From contig NZ_QYBC01000016.1 of the NCBI RefSeq assembly GCF_004137085.1, forward strand, positions 94,606 to 158,605: 64,000 nt of DNA, in the 5' to 3' direction. The position numbers and the translations under genes are program-made. The stretch comes from Lichenibacterium ramalinae (GTDB taxonomy: Bacteria; Pseudomonadota; Alphaproteobacteria; Rhizobiales; Beijerinckiaceae). Under the pieces are notes generated by a model. It ran no database searches and was not told where the DNA came from. It saw nothing but the letters and a program-made list of their open reading frames with translations. This document shows positions 37,758 through 47,148 of the stretch, one piece after another (position 1 is the stretch's first letter; each line of letters opens with the position of its first letter).

Positions 37758-38663
37758 ATGGACCGGTACCAGGCGATGGCGACCTTCGTGCGGGTGGTGG
37801 AAACCGGCTCCTTCTCGGCCGCGGCCCGGCAGCTCAACGTCGGCCAACCGGCCGTCTCGAAGACGATCGCGCAGCTGGAAAGCCGGCTCCAGGTGAGCCT
37901 GCTGGTGCGCTCGACGCATGGCCTGTCTCCGACCGAGGCCGGACAGCGCTTCTTCGAACGCGCCCGTGCCGCCATCGCCGAGGCGGACGAGGCGGACATC
38001 GCCGCCCGTGGCTCCGGCGCGGGCCTGTCCGGCCGCCTGCGGGTGTCGGCCGCCACCACCTTCGCGCGGCTGCACGTGGTGCCGCTGCTGCCCCGGTTCC
38101 TGGCGGACCATCCCGGGCTCGAGATCGACGTGGTCCTCGACGACCGGGTCATCGACCTCGTGGCCGAGGGGATCGACCTGTCGCTGCGCATGGGCGACCT
38201 GCCCGACTCGTCGGCCGTCGCCCGCAGGATCTCGACCGGGGGCCGATCGGTCGTGGCCACGCCGGCCTACCTGGAGCGGGCCGGCGAACCCCGCAACCCG
38301 GCCGACCTCGCCGGCCACGAGGCCGTCATCTACAGCCAGCTTCCGAGCGCCTGGAGCTTTTCCCAGGCCGGAACCGAGGTGTCGGTGGCGGTCCACGGCC
38401 GCGTGCGGGTCAGCGCCGCCGAAGGCCTGCGGGCGGCGGTGCTGGCCGACATGGGACTGACGATCGCCTCCGACTGGATGTTCTCGCCCGAACTCGTGAG
38501 CGGCGGCGTGCGCCGCGTCCTGACCGCCTGGACCTTGCCGCCCATCGATCTCTGGGCGGTGTTCCCCACGGGCCGCATGGCCAGCGCCAAGGCCCGGGCC
38601 TTCGCGACGTTCGTGGAGGCCGGCATGGCCGACGGCGCGGCCGGCCATTCCGGCCAGGCATAA
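37758..38663 (+). CDS. LysR-family transcriptional regulator
   Basis: 301 residues with N-terminal helix-turn-helix (SFSAAARQLNVGQPAVSKTI at 18-37) and a LysR effector domain from about 93 (LRVSAATTFARLHVVPLLPRF). The sequence belongs to the large group often found divergent to oxidoreductase or GST genes. Probably regulates the GST-peroxiredoxin-SDR genes via the inverted repeat between them. Confidence 0.92.
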   Translation: MDRYQAMATFVRVVETGSFSAAARQLNVGQPAVSKTIAQLESRLQVSLLVRSTHGLSPTEAGQRFFERARAAIAEADEADIAARGSGAGLSGRLRVSAATTFARLHVVPLLPRFLADHPGLEIDVVLDDRVIDLVAEGIDLSLRMGDLPDSSAVARRISTGGRSVVATPAYLERAGEPRNPADLAGHEAVIYSQLPSAWSFSQAGTEVSVAVHGRVRVSAAEGLRAAVLADMGLTIASDWMFSPELVSGGVRRVLTAWTLPPIDLWAVFPTGRMASAKARAFATFVEAGMADGAAGHSGQA

Positions 38664-38757
38664 GCCTTATCGCCCCGCGCCCTCGTCCGCCCCTGGAGCG
38701 AACCGCCTAGACCCTGTCCATGACGCCGGCGGTGCCGGCCCCATCAGGACGACGACG

Positions 38758-39528
38758 ATGACCCGGTTCGACACCTATCGTGACGCCTTCCCCAACGCCC
38801 GCCTGAGCCGCAAGCCGAACGGCGTGCTCGAAGTCGCGCTGCACACGGCTGGCGGCAAGCTCGTCTTCGACGGCCACACCCACGAGCAGTTCGTCGACCT
38901 GTTCCACGCCATCGGCGAGGACCGGGACAACCGCGTGGTGATCCTGACGGGCACCGGCGACGCCTTCATGGATGCGATCAGCCCCGAGGGCTTCGACTTC
39001 TTCACCCCGCGCGGCTACGACAAGATCCTGCGCGAGGGCCGCAAGGTGCTGTCCAACATCCTCGACGTCGAAGTGCCCATGATCACGGCGCTCAACGGCC
39101 CGGTGCTGCTGCACAGCGAATATGCGCTGCTGACCGACATCATCCTGGCGACGCCCGAGACCGTGTTCCAGGACAAGCCCCACTTCGAGTTCGGCATCGT
39201 GCCGGGCGACGGCATGCACGTCCTGTGGCCCGAGGTGATCGGCTCGATCCGGGGCCGGTACTTCCTGCTCACGCGCCAGGTGCTCGACGCCGAGACCGCC
39301 AAGGCCTGGGGCGTCGTCAACGAGATCGTGCCGGCCGACGGCCTGCTCGCCCGGGCCCACGAGATCGCGGACGGCATCGCGTCCCTGCCGCCGCTGACGA
39401 GCCGCTACACCCGCATCGCGCTGACGCAGCGGCTGCGGCGTCTCGTCGAGGAGGGCATCGGCTACGGCATGGCGCTGGAGGGCATCAGCGCCGCCGAGGT
39501 CGCCCGCACCCTGTCGTCCCAGGCCTGA
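38758..39528 (+). CDS. Crotonase-fold hydrolase with the 6-oxocamphor hydrolase active-site set
   Basis: 256 residues of crotonase fold. The residues I recall for Rhodococcus 6-oxocamphor hydrolase (His45, His122, His145, Asp154, Glu244) all have counterparts here at a constant offset of three: H42, H119, H142, D151 and E241. The segments PHFEFGIVPGDGMH and IRGRYFLL are characteristic of that branch. It may therefore cleave a C-C bond in a cyclic beta-diketone rather than hydrate enoyl-CoA. It is followed by an alpha/beta hydrolase after 68 bases. The actual substrate is unknown. Confidence 0.78.
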   Translation: MTRFDTYRDAFPNARLSRKPNGVLEVALHTAGGKLVFDGHTHEQFVDLFHAIGEDRDNRVVILTGTGDAFMDAISPEGFDFFTPRGYDKILREGRKVLSNILDVEVPMITALNGPVLLHSEYALLTDIILATPETVFQDKPHFEFGIVPGDGMHVLWPEVIGSIRGRYFLLTRQVLDAETAKAWGVVNEIVPADGLLARAHEIADGIASLPPLTSRYTRIALTQRLRRLVEEGIGYGMALEGISAAEVARTLSSQA

Positions 39529-39596
39529 CCTTTCCCGACCGACCGCTCGGCCGGACGCCGGGCGGTCCTCGACCCCATCCTGTCCGAGGACACCCC

Positions 39597-40451
39597 ATGA
39601 CCCAGGTCCGCTATCGCACCGCCGACGTCGACGGCTTCGACATCTTCTACCGCGAAGCCGGCGACCGGACCCGGCCGACGCTGCTGCTGCTGCTGCACGG
39701 CTTCCCGTCGTCCGGACACATGTTCCGGGACCTGATCCCCCTCCTGGCCGACCGGTTCCACCTCGTCGCCCCCGACCTGCCCGGCTTCGGCCTGTCCGAG
39801 ATCAAGCCTCGGGGAGCGTTCGACTACAGCTTCGACAAGCTCGCCGAGGTGATCGGCCGCTTCACCGAGGTGATCGGGCTCGACCGCTACGCGCTCTACG
39901 TCTTCGACTACGGCGCCCCCACGGGCTTCCGCCTCGCCATGGCCCATCCCGAGCGCGTGACCGCCATCGTTTCCCAGAACGGCAACGCCTACGAGGAGGG
40001 CCTGAGCGAGGGGTGGGACCCGATCCAGCGCTATTGGCGCGACCCGAGCGACGGCAACCGGCAGGCGCTGCGGTCGCTGCTCACCCCGGCCTCGATCCGC
40101 TGGCAGTACGAGCACGGCGTCCCCGACACGTCGCTGGTGTCGCGGGACGGCAGCGCGCTCGACGCCTGGTACATGCAGCGGCCGGAGGTCGACGAGATCC
40201 AGCTCGACCTGTTCCGCAGCTACGCCACCAACGTCGCGCTCTATCCCGCCTTCCAGGCCTATTTCCGCCAGCACCAGCCGAAGCTCCTGGCCATCTGGGG
40301 CCGGAACGACCCCTTCTTCCTGCCGCCGGGCGCCGAGGCCTTCCGCCGCGACCTGCCCCACGCCGACGTGCGTTTCCTCGACACGGGCCATTTTGCCCTG
40401 GAAACCCATGCGGCGGAGATCGCGCGGGCCATCGACGCCGTCCTCGGGTGA
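39597..40451 (+). CDS. Alpha/beta hydrolase, epoxide hydrolase/haloalkane dehalogenase type
   Basis: 284 residues. HGFPSS oxyanion segment (34-39), nucleophile D104 in VFDYGAPTGF, acid in WGRNDPFF, base His in DTGHFALE. An Asp nucleophile points to the epoxide hydrolase/dehalogenase branch. A cap domain lies between. Translation from ATG 39597. Same strand as the crotonase-fold gene and may act on the same substrate route. Specificity cannot be told. Confidence 0.86.
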   Translation: MTQVRYRTADVDGFDIFYREAGDRTRPTLLLLLHGFPSSGHMFRDLIPLLADRFHLVAPDLPGFGLSEIKPRGAFDYSFDKLAEVIGRFTEVIGLDRYALYVFDYGAPTGFRLAMAHPERVTAIVSQNGNAYEEGLSEGWDPIQRYWRDPSDGNRQALRSLLTPASIRWQYEHGVPDTSLVSRDGSALDAWYMQRPEVDEIQLDLFRSYATNVALYPAFQAYFRQHQPKLLAIWGRNDPFFLPPGAEAFRRDLPHADVRFLDTGHFALETHAAEIARAIDAVLG

Positions 40452-40694
40452 CGATCGGCGGAGAACGGCGCCGGTCGACCGGAAGGATTGGCCGACGAGG
40501 CGAGCCAGCGTCGGCGGGACGGATTGCTCTTCGACCGTCGCCGCCGCGCAGGGGAGCGACTTCGCAGCAAACCTCCGCCCGCCATGCCGCGACCTTGCCG
40601 AACGTCGGACCGAGACCGGCTCACGCCCTCCTCGGGCCCGACGATCACGCGCCGGCCTGTTCTCGAGACCGTCTGGAGCCCAGCGTCGGGGCCT

Positions 40695-42263
40695 TCACGC
40701 GACGCGCTCGTAGGGGAGGCCGCGCGCCAGCCAGCACCCCACCGTGACGCCGCGCGGCCGGCCGGCGGCGTCGCGCCGGAAGGCCAGCGTCCAGTCCCCG
40801 GGCGGCGTATGGTCGAGGGCGCGCCAGCACGGCAGGGTCAGCACGTCCCGCCCCACCGGTTCCAGCAGTTCCATGCGGCCGGGCCCGAGGCGCCCCGAGA
40901 AGGCCCCGTAGAGCAGGCCGCCGGCCTCCGTCACGGTCAGGTCGGCGTCGAGCTCGGCGCAGTGGTAGCGGCCGGCGAGGTCGAGGTCCGCGGCGGGGTC
41001 GGCGGGCGCGCAGGGCACGAGGGTGGTGCGCATGTTGTCGCCCGGCCGCTCGAGGCCGAGCCCGTCGGCGCCGGGCCGCAGCCGCGTCCCGTCCCGGCCG
41101 GCCGTGCCGTCGGGGCGCAGGTCGAGCCGCTCCGCCGTCTGGCCGAAGCGCAGCCCCACCTGGCCCGGCGCCGCCGCATCCACCCGGGCCGAGAGCCCGG
41201 TCTCGGGCTCCAGGTAGGCGCCGCACCAGTCGGGCGCCGCCAGCGACGCCTCCGGCTCCGGCCGCTCCGCGTCGAGCACGGCGGCGAGGAGGTCGAGCGC
41301 GGCGGCCCGGGCGTCGGACAGGTGGTTGAACAGCACCACCACGCTGACGCGGGCCGCGGCGGCATGCAGCCTGTGGCTGCGCCATCCGCGCAGGGCGCCG
41401 CCGTGCCCCGTGACGGGCTGGCCGAAGGACCCGTGGCGGGCGAGGCCGAAGCCGTAGGCGGCCGGCGTGCCGTCGGCGAAGGCGACCGGCGCGGACAGGC
41501 GGCGGTAGAGCGAGGCCGGGTCATCGCGGGTCGCGTCGATGTGGCGCTCCCAGGCGATCATGTCGTCGAGGCTCGCGCCGAGCCCGGCATCCCCGGTCCA
41601 CAGGATGCGGTTCACGGCCGGGCGGAAGCCGCCGGCCTGGCTGCCCTCGTAGCCCTGCGTCCCGTCCGGCATGGCGCGGGTCTCGGCGGCCAGGAAGGCC
41701 GTCCGCATGCCGGCCGGCGCCAGGACGCGCTCGCCCAGCAGCTCGGCGAAGCTGCGGCCGGCCCGCTCCGCCAGGACGTCGGACAGGATGCGGAAGTTCT
41801 GGTTGCAGTAGGAATAGCGCGTGCCGGGCGCGAACTGCAGCGTTTCGGCACCGCCGATCACGGCCGAGGCCTCGGCCTCGCCGAAGGGCGATTCGGCCGG
41901 CGCGCCGTGCAGCATGGCGAGCGCCCAATAGTCGCGCAGGCCCGACTGGTTGTGGGCGAGGTGCAGTGCCGTCGGGGCATCCCCCCGCAGCCTCGGCAGC
42001 CGGGCCCGCACCGCCCCGTCCAGCACGGCCGGGTCGGGGAACAGTTCCAGCATCAGCCCGCAGGTGAACTGCTTGGTGACGGAGCACATGCGGAACAGCG
42101 TGGCGGGCGTGAAGGCGATGCGGCGCTCGGCATCGGCCCAGCCCCAGGCGTGCCTGGCCAGAACCTCGCCCTCGCGCAGCACCGCGGCGGCGCCGCCGGG
42201 CCCGGGGAAACGGCGCTGCAGGGCCGAAAGCGCGAGGTCGAGGCGGGAGCCGAGCGTCGTCAT
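40695..42263 (-). CDS. D-aminopeptidase (family S12 serine hydrolase)
   Basis: Releases N-terminal D-amino acids from peptides. 522 residues, close to the 520 of Ochrobactrum anthropi DAP. Penicillin-recognising motifs: S61-V-T-K64, Y152-C-N154, H287-G-G289. Two beta-barrel domains follow the catalytic domain (about 335-522), as in DAP, with ERPGDNMRTTLVPC in the inserted loop region. No signal peptide, so cytoplasmic. ATG 42263. Confidence 0.85.
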   Translation of the reverse strand: MTTLGSRLDLALSALQRRFPGPGGAAAVLREGEVLARHAWGWADAERRIAFTPATLFRMCSVTKQFTCGLMLELFPDPAVLDGAVRARLPRLRGDAPTALHLAHNQSGLRDYWALAMLHGAPAESPFGEAEASAVIGGAETLQFAPGTRYSYCNQNFRILSDVLAERAGRSFAELLGERVLAPAGMRTAFLAAETRAMPDGTQGYEGSQAGGFRPAVNRILWTGDAGLGASLDDMIAWERHIDATRDDPASLYRRLSAPVAFADGTPAAYGFGLARHGSFGQPVTGHGGALRGWRSHRLHAAAARVSVVVLFNHLSDARAAALDLLAAVLDAERPEPEASLAAPDWCGAYLEPETGLSARVDAAAPGQVGLRFGQTAERLDLRPDGTAGRDGTRLRPGADGLGLERPGDNMRTTLVPCAPADPAADLDLAGRYHCAELDADLTVTEAGGLLYGAFSGRLGPGRMELLEPVGRDVLTLPCWRALDHTPPGDWTLAFRRDAAGRPRGVTVGCWLARGLPYERVA

Positions 42264-42381
42264 GCCGCCATCCTGGGACCTGCGGGCCGGCGCGTAAAGG
42301 CCGGGGAAGGGCCGTGGCGGCCGTTGCGGCCGGCGCGCCCGCCTGATAGCGGGTGGCGGCGCAGGAGCGACAGGAGCGGGC

Positions 42382-43182
42382 ATGCTGGGCAGGATCGGTG
42401 TCGCGGCGCTGCTGTTCCCCGTTCTGGCCGTCGTCGCGCCCGGCGGCGCGGCGCCGGCCCCGCCCGAAGCGGCGCGGGCCCTGGCCCCCGGCGGCATCCT
42501 GCGGGTCGGCGTGGTGCGGGCGCCGCAGGCCGGCGTGTTCTTCGCCGCGGTCGGCCCGGACGGCGCGCCGCGCGGCGTCACGGTGGACCTCGGCGCCGCC
42601 CTCGCCGCCGGGCTGGGCCTGCCGGTGTCGGACGTCGTCTTCCCCAACAGCGGCGAATGCACCGACGCGGTCGCGTCCGGCGCCGTCGACGTGGCCTTCA
42701 TGCCGGTCGATCCCGCCCGCAGCGCCCGGGTCGCCTTCGGGCCCGCCTACACCGCCATCGAGAGCACCTACCTCGTCTCGGCCGCCTCCGGCATCGCCAC
42801 GCTGGCCGAGGTCGACCGACCCGGGCGCCGCGTCGTCGGCATCGCCGACACCACGACGATCCGGGCCGCGGGCCGCAGCCTCGTCGCCACCCGGCCGGTC
42901 GCCATCCGGGGCGTCGACGAGGCCGTCGCCATGCTGCGCGACGGCCGCGCCGATGCGCTGGCGCTCAGCCGCGACAGCCTCGAGCAGATCGCCCCGACGG
43001 TGCCGGGCAGCCGCATCGTGCCGGGCGGCTTCCAGCGCACCACGATCTCGATCGCGGTGCCGCCCGGCCGGCCCGAAGCGCTGGCGGCCGCCACGGCCTT
43101 CCTCGAACGGGCCAAGCGCGACGGCACGGTGCGCCGGGCCTTCGCGGCGCTCGGCCTCCCGGGGGACGCCGTGGCGCCCTGA
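42382..43182 (+). CDS. Periplasmic solute-binding protein, family 3-like
   Basis: 266 residues with a signal peptide (about 1-30). The type-II periplasmic-binding fold starts at GGILRVGVVRAPQAGVFF; later GVTVDLGAALAAGLGLPV and SGAVDVAFMPVD are typical of amino-acid-binding proteins. No permease or ATPase gene is adjacent, so it is an orphan binding protein or a sensor. Divergent from the D-aminopeptidase gene. Confidence 0.82.
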   Translation: MLGRIGVAALLFPVLAVVAPGGAAPAPPEAARALAPGGILRVGVVRAPQAGVFFAAVGPDGAPRGVTVDLGAALAAGLGLPVSDVVFPNSGECTDAVASGAVDVAFMPVDPARSARVAFGPAYTAIESTYLVSAASGIATLAEVDRPGRRVVGIADTTTIRAAGRSLVATRPVAIRGVDEAVAMLRDGRADALALSRDSLEQIAPTVPGSRIVPGGFQRTTISIAVPPGRPEALAAATAFLERAKRDGTVRRAFAALGLPGDAVAP

Positions 43183-43192
43183 ACGCGCCGCG

Positions 43193-44101
43193 TCAGGTGC
43201 CGCGGAACAGCCGCGTCACCGCCGGCTCGGTCTGGTTCAGGGCGCCGAGCGCCGCGATGAGCTCGGCCGGCCGGCTCCCGCGCAGCCCCGCCGTGGTGAG
43301 CACGCCGTCGCGGATGAACACGCATTGCCGGGTCACCAGGAAGGCGCCGAGCGCCGCGACATGGGTGGCGAGGCCCTCGGCCAGCGCCGCATAGGCGTCG
43401 CCGGCCAGGAAGGCTTCGGCGGCGAGGCGGTCCGTCCAGCCCACCTCCACGATGGCGACGCGCTTGCGCTCCCGCGGCAGGGCGTGGTCGACGCCCGGCG
43501 CGGCCGGCGCGGGCGCGGCGTTGTGGTAGGGCTCCGGCCGGTGCAGCCGCACCTTGACGATGCCGGGCGCGTCGGCGAGCCCGGCCGCGAAGGACCCCGC
43601 CCAGTCCCGGAAGGCGTCGGTGCCGGTGCCGTGCAGGTGCAGGTGCAGCCGGTGCCCGGGCTCGATCCGGTTCGGCACCGGGTCGGGATCGCGGTCGACC
43701 AGCGTGCGGGCGCCGTCCGGCAGCGCATAGGCCACGTCGTGGCCGATGAAGTTGCGCTCGTCCGAGAAGAGCAGCGGGCTCGCGGCCTCGAAGCGCCCCT
43801 GCCCCGCCGCATCGGCGAAGCCGATCTCCACCAGGCCGTCCAGCACCGTGTCGAGCGGCCTCACCCCGTCCGGCAGCGGCCAAAGGTTGGCGCCGCGCTC
43901 CCGCGCGACATGGTGCTGGGCATAGAACGCCAGCCCCGGCAGGCGCGCGCAGAGCGGCCCGTGGACGTCGCGCCAATAGGTGTCGAACAGGTCCTGCGGC
44001 ACGCCCTCCCGCCGGCGGATGGGCGTGTAGGTGAGGATCCGGATCGCGGCGTCGCGCGCCGCGAAGTCCGGCCCCGCCGCGACGGGCGCCGGCCCGCTCA
44101 C
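43193..44101 (-). CDS. EthD-domain protein
   Basis: 302 residues with two dimeric alpha/beta-barrel parts. The first (YWRDVHGPLCARLPGLAFYAQHHV) carries the EthD signature. The second lies around 140-240. EthD proteins are needed in some oxidative degradation systems but their mechanism is unclear. Starts at GTG 44101, overlapping the reductase gene's stop by four bases (GTGA), so the two are translationally coupled. Confidence 0.75.
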   Translation of the reverse strand: MSGPAPVAAGPDFAARDAAIRILTYTPIRRREGVPQDLFDTYWRDVHGPLCARLPGLAFYAQHHVARERGANLWPLPDGVRPLDTVLDGLVEIGFADAAGQGRFEAASPLLFSDERNFIGHDVAYALPDGARTLVDRDPDPVPNRIEPGHRLHLHLHGTGTDAFRDWAGSFAAGLADAPGIVKVRLHRPEPYHNAAPAPAAPGVDHALPRERKRVAIVEVGWTDRLAAEAFLAGDAYAALAEGLATHVAALGAFLVTRQCVFIRDGVLTTAGLRGSRPAELIAALGALNQTEPAVTRLFRGT

Positions 44102-45159
44102 GGGATCAGCCGGTCCGCCCGGAGACGGGCGAAGAGGTCGAAGAAGGCCTCGTCGCTGGCCTGGTAGGCGGTGAAGCCGAGCTTGCGGCTCTTCGACATG
44201 TCGGTCACGACTTCGATGGGCCGGCCGAGGTCGGCGTCGGTGTGCCAGGGCGAGGCCATGCGCGCCAGATCGGGCTCGGCGAGGTTCTCGCGCTCGGCGA
44301 TGCGGCGCCACACGGGCGCGTCGCCGGCCATCTGCTCCTCGAGCGGCCGCACCGTGCCGTCGAAGGGCGCCGGCTCCAGGCCGAACCAGTCCGCGATCCG
44401 CCCCCACATCCAGCTCCAGCGGAAGACGTCGCCGTCGACGACGTTGAAGGCCTGGTTGGCGGCGGCCGGGGTCTCGGTGGCCCAGAGCAGTTGCCGGGCG
44501 AGCAGGCGGGCGTCCGTCATGTCGGTGAGGCCGTTCCATTGCGCCGCCGAGCCCGGAAAACGGAAGGGCCGGCCGGTCTCGCGGCACAGCACGGCATAGG
44601 CGGCGAGCGTCGTCCCCATGTTCATGGCATTGCCGACGGCCTTGCCGATGATCGTGTGGGGGCGGTGGACGCTCCAGGCGAAGCCGTCCCGCGTCGCCGC
44701 CGCGAAGACCTCGTCCTCCTGGGCGTAGTAGAAGTTCTCGATGTCGAGCCGCCCCTGCTCCTCGCGGAACGGCGTCTGGGGCAGCTTGCCCTTGCCGTAG
44801 GCCTCGAAGGGCCCGAGGTAGTGCTTGAGGCCCGTCACCAGCGCCACGTGCCGCACCGTTCCGGCCGGCCGCAGCCCGTCGAGCAGGTTGCGCACCATGC
44901 CGGCGTTGACGCGGATGTTCTCCGCCTCGGTGGCCTGCCGCGCCCAGGTGGCGATGAAGACCGCCTCGGGCCGCACGTCCCGCAGCGCCGCCGCTGTCCC
45001 GGCCGCGTCCTGGAGGTCCGCCGCCACCGGCAGGATGCCGGCCCCCGCCTCGGGCCGCCGCGCCAGGCCGTGGACGGTCCAGCCTTCCGACAGGAGCAGC
45101 GCCGTCGTGGCGCTGCCCACGATCCCGCTCGTCCCCACCACCAGAGCCTTGCCTGCCAT
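44098..45159 (-). CDS. PRISE-like NAD(P)-dependent reductase (extended SDR)
   Basis: 353 residues. The N-terminal Rossmann motif GTSGIVGSATTALL has the GxxGxxG pattern. The rest resembles progesterone 5beta-reductase/iridoid synthase-like enzymes: LVTGLKHYLGPFE, the NFYYAQED segment holding the catalytic Tyr, and SVHRPHTIIG. Such enzymes reduce enones. ATG 45159. Divergent from an HxlR regulator and coupled to the EthD gene. Confidence 0.83.
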   Translation of the reverse strand: MAGKALVVGTSGIVGSATTALLLSEGWTVHGLARRPEAGAGILPVAADLQDAAGTAAALRDVRPEAVFIATWARQATEAENIRVNAGMVRNLLDGLRPAGTVRHVALVTGLKHYLGPFEAYGKGKLPQTPFREEQGRLDIENFYYAQEDEVFAAATRDGFAWSVHRPHTIIGKAVGNAMNMGTTLAAYAVLCRETGRPFRFPGSAAQWNGLTDMTDARLLARQLLWATETPAAANQAFNVVDGDVFRWSWMWGRIADWFGLEPAPFDGTVRPLEEQMAGDAPVWRRIAERENLAEPDLARMASPWHTDADLGRPIEVVTDMSKSRKLGFTAYQASDEAFFDLFARLRADRLIP

Positions 45160-45260
45160 GTCGTCCCCCTCGTCGATGTCGAGGGCCGGACGTGGGGCCT
45201 CCCTTTCGCCCCGTAAAGACGGCACCATTTGGGGACATAGGCACCCCGAGGTTCCCACCC

Positions 45261-45722
45261 ATGACCGGAAGCACACCCGACGACGACTGGCGCGAGGACT
45301 GCGCGCCGCGCCGCACGCTCGACCTTTTCGCCACCAAATGGACCAGCATGGTGCTGCACACGCTCGAAGCCCGGCACGGCGGCCGGGCCCGGACCGGGGT
45401 GCTGCAACGCTCCCTCCCCGGCATCTCGAAGAAGATGCTGACGCAGACGTTGCGCGAGATGGAGGCGACGGGGCTCCTCACCCGCCACGTCAGCGGCACG
45501 GTGCCGCCCGCCGTGGCCTACGACCTCACGCCGCTCGGCCGGCGCTTCGTCGAGGCCGTGGAACTGCTCTACGACTGGGGCCGCCGCAACGCCGACGCGC
45601 TGGACCAGCTCGGCCGGCGCCGCACCGGGCGGCGCGACCGGCCGGACGCGGCGGGCGACGGCGTCGATGCGGGCGCCCGCGCCCTTGACCCCGCCGGGGA
45701 GACGGTCCCGGCAGGGGAATGA
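45261..45722 (+). CDS. HxlR-family transcriptional regulator
   Basis: 153 residues. The HxlR winged helix covers about 10-105: CAPRRTLDLFATKWTSMVLHTL, then LPGISKKMLTQTLREMEATGLL, with the one Cys typical of the family. The C-terminal 40 residues are charged and disordered. It is divergent from the PRISE/EthD pair and probably regulates it, as HxlR proteins often respond to reactive carbonyls. ATG 45261. Confidence 0.88.
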   Translation: MTGSTPDDDWREDCAPRRTLDLFATKWTSMVLHTLEARHGGRARTGVLQRSLPGISKKMLTQTLREMEATGLLTRHVSGTVPPAVAYDLTPLGRRFVEAVELLYDWGRRNADALDQLGRRRTGRRDRPDAAGDGVDAGARALDPAGETVPAGE

Positions 45723-45823
45723 GGGGCGCGGGGCGCGCCGGTGGTGGACGAGGCGGCGCCCTATCTGGCCGCCGCGCGCCGCGCGTGCGATAGCGTCCTG
45801 GCGCTCATCAGGGGGCTTGCCGC

Positions 45824-47119
45824 ATGAGGGACGATCCGCGCAGCCACGGGCTCTGGGAAGCTTCCGCGCCCCCGCCCCCCGCGACGACGGCGCTCGCCGG
45901 GGAGGTCGTGGCCGATGTCGCCGTCGTGGGCGGCGGCTTCACGGGCCTGTCGGCGGCGCTGCACCTCGCCGAGGCCGGCGCCGCGGTGGCGCTGCTCGAG
46001 GGCGTCGAGATCGGCTTCGGCGGCTCGGGGCGCAACGTCGGCCTCGTCAATGCCGGCATGTGGGTCATGCCGGACGACCTGCCGGCGGCGCTCGGCGCCG
46101 TGCATGGCGGGCGCCTGCTGGAGCTGCTGGGCGACGCCCCGCAGGCCGTCTTCGACCTCGTGGCGCGCCACGGCATCGCCTGCCAGGCCGAGCGCGCCGG
46201 CACGCTCCACTGCGCGGTGGGGCCGAAGGGCCTCGCGGAGATCGCCGAGCGTGCGCGGCAGTGGCAGGCGCGCGGCGCCCCGGTGGCGATCCTCGACGCG
46301 GCCGAGACCGCCCGGCGCGTCGGCACCGGCGCCTATGCGGGCGCCCTGCTCGACCGGCGCGCCGGCACGATCCAGCCGCTCGCCTATGCGCGGGGGCTGG
46401 CGGCGGCGGCGCTGGCGGCGGGCGCCCGCATCTTCACCGGGAGCCCCGTCGTGGCGGCCGAGGACGAGGGCGGGAACTGGCGCATCCGCACGGCGGCGGG
46501 CGCCGTGCGGGCGCCCCACGTCGTCGTGGCCACCAACGCCTATACGGGGGGCGGCGGCCCCGCCGTGTGGCCCGAGGTCCGGCAGGAGATCGTCCACCTG
46601 CCCTATTTCAACCTCGCCACGGCGCCGCTGGGCGACAACCTGCGCGGCTCGATCCTGCCGGGGCGCGAGGGCGTGTGGGACACGCGCGAGATCCTGAGTT
46701 CCTTCCGCTTCGACCGGGACGGCCGACTGGTCTTCGGCAGCGTCGGCGCCCTGCGCGGCACCGGCCGCGCGGTCCACCGGGACTGGGGCCGGCGGGCGCT
46801 GAAGCGGCTCTTCCCGCAGCTCGGCGACGTGGCCTTCGCGCACGAATGGTACGGCCAGATCGGCATGACGGCGGACAGCCTGCCGCGCTTCCACCGCCTC
46901 GCCCGCAACACGGTCGGCTTCAGCGGCTACAACGGCCGCGGCATCGCGCCCGGCACGGTCTTCGGCCGGTGCCTCGCCGACCTCGTGCTGGGGCGCCTGG
47001 GCGACGACGACCTGGCGCTCCCCGTGACGGTGCCGGTACCGGCCCGCCGCCGGCGCCTCAAGGAGGCCTGGTACGAGGCCGGCGCCCAGCTGGCCCACGC
47101 GACCGCCGCCCGCTTCTGA
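45824..47119 (+). CDS. FAD-dependent amine oxidoreductase, L-pipecolate oxidase (AmaA)-like
   Basis: 431 residues. FAD-binding VAVVGGGFTGLSAALHL at about 32-48 and the GFGGSGRNVG loop place it in the DAO family, the same branch as AmaA/PuuB. The C-terminal FSGYNGRGIAPGT block also binds FAD. The gene next to it encodes aminoadipate-semialdehyde dehydrogenase, so oxidation of L-pipecolate to piperideine-6-carboxylate in lysine breakdown is likely. Function is inferred from the pairing. Confidence 0.75.
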   Translation: MRDDPRSHGLWEASAPPPPATTALAGEVVADVAVVGGGFTGLSAALHLAEAGAAVALLEGVEIGFGGSGRNVGLVNAGMWVMPDDLPAALGAVHGGRLLELLGDAPQAVFDLVARHGIACQAERAGTLHCAVGPKGLAEIAERARQWQARGAPVAILDAAETARRVGTGAYAGALLDRRAGTIQPLAYARGLAAAALAAGARIFTGSPVVAAEDEGGNWRIRTAAGAVRAPHVVVATNAYTGGGGPAVWPEVRQEIVHLPYFNLATAPLGDNLRGSILPGREGVWDTREILSSFRFDRDGRLVFGSVGALRGTGRAVHRDWGRRALKRLFPQLGDVAFAHEWYGQIGMTADSLPRFHRLARNTVGFSGYNGRGIAPGTVFGRCLADLVLGRLGDDDLALPVTVPVPARRRRLKEAWYEAGAQLAHATAARF

Positions 47120-47148
47120 CCCCCTCCCCCGACATCGAGGACGAACCC

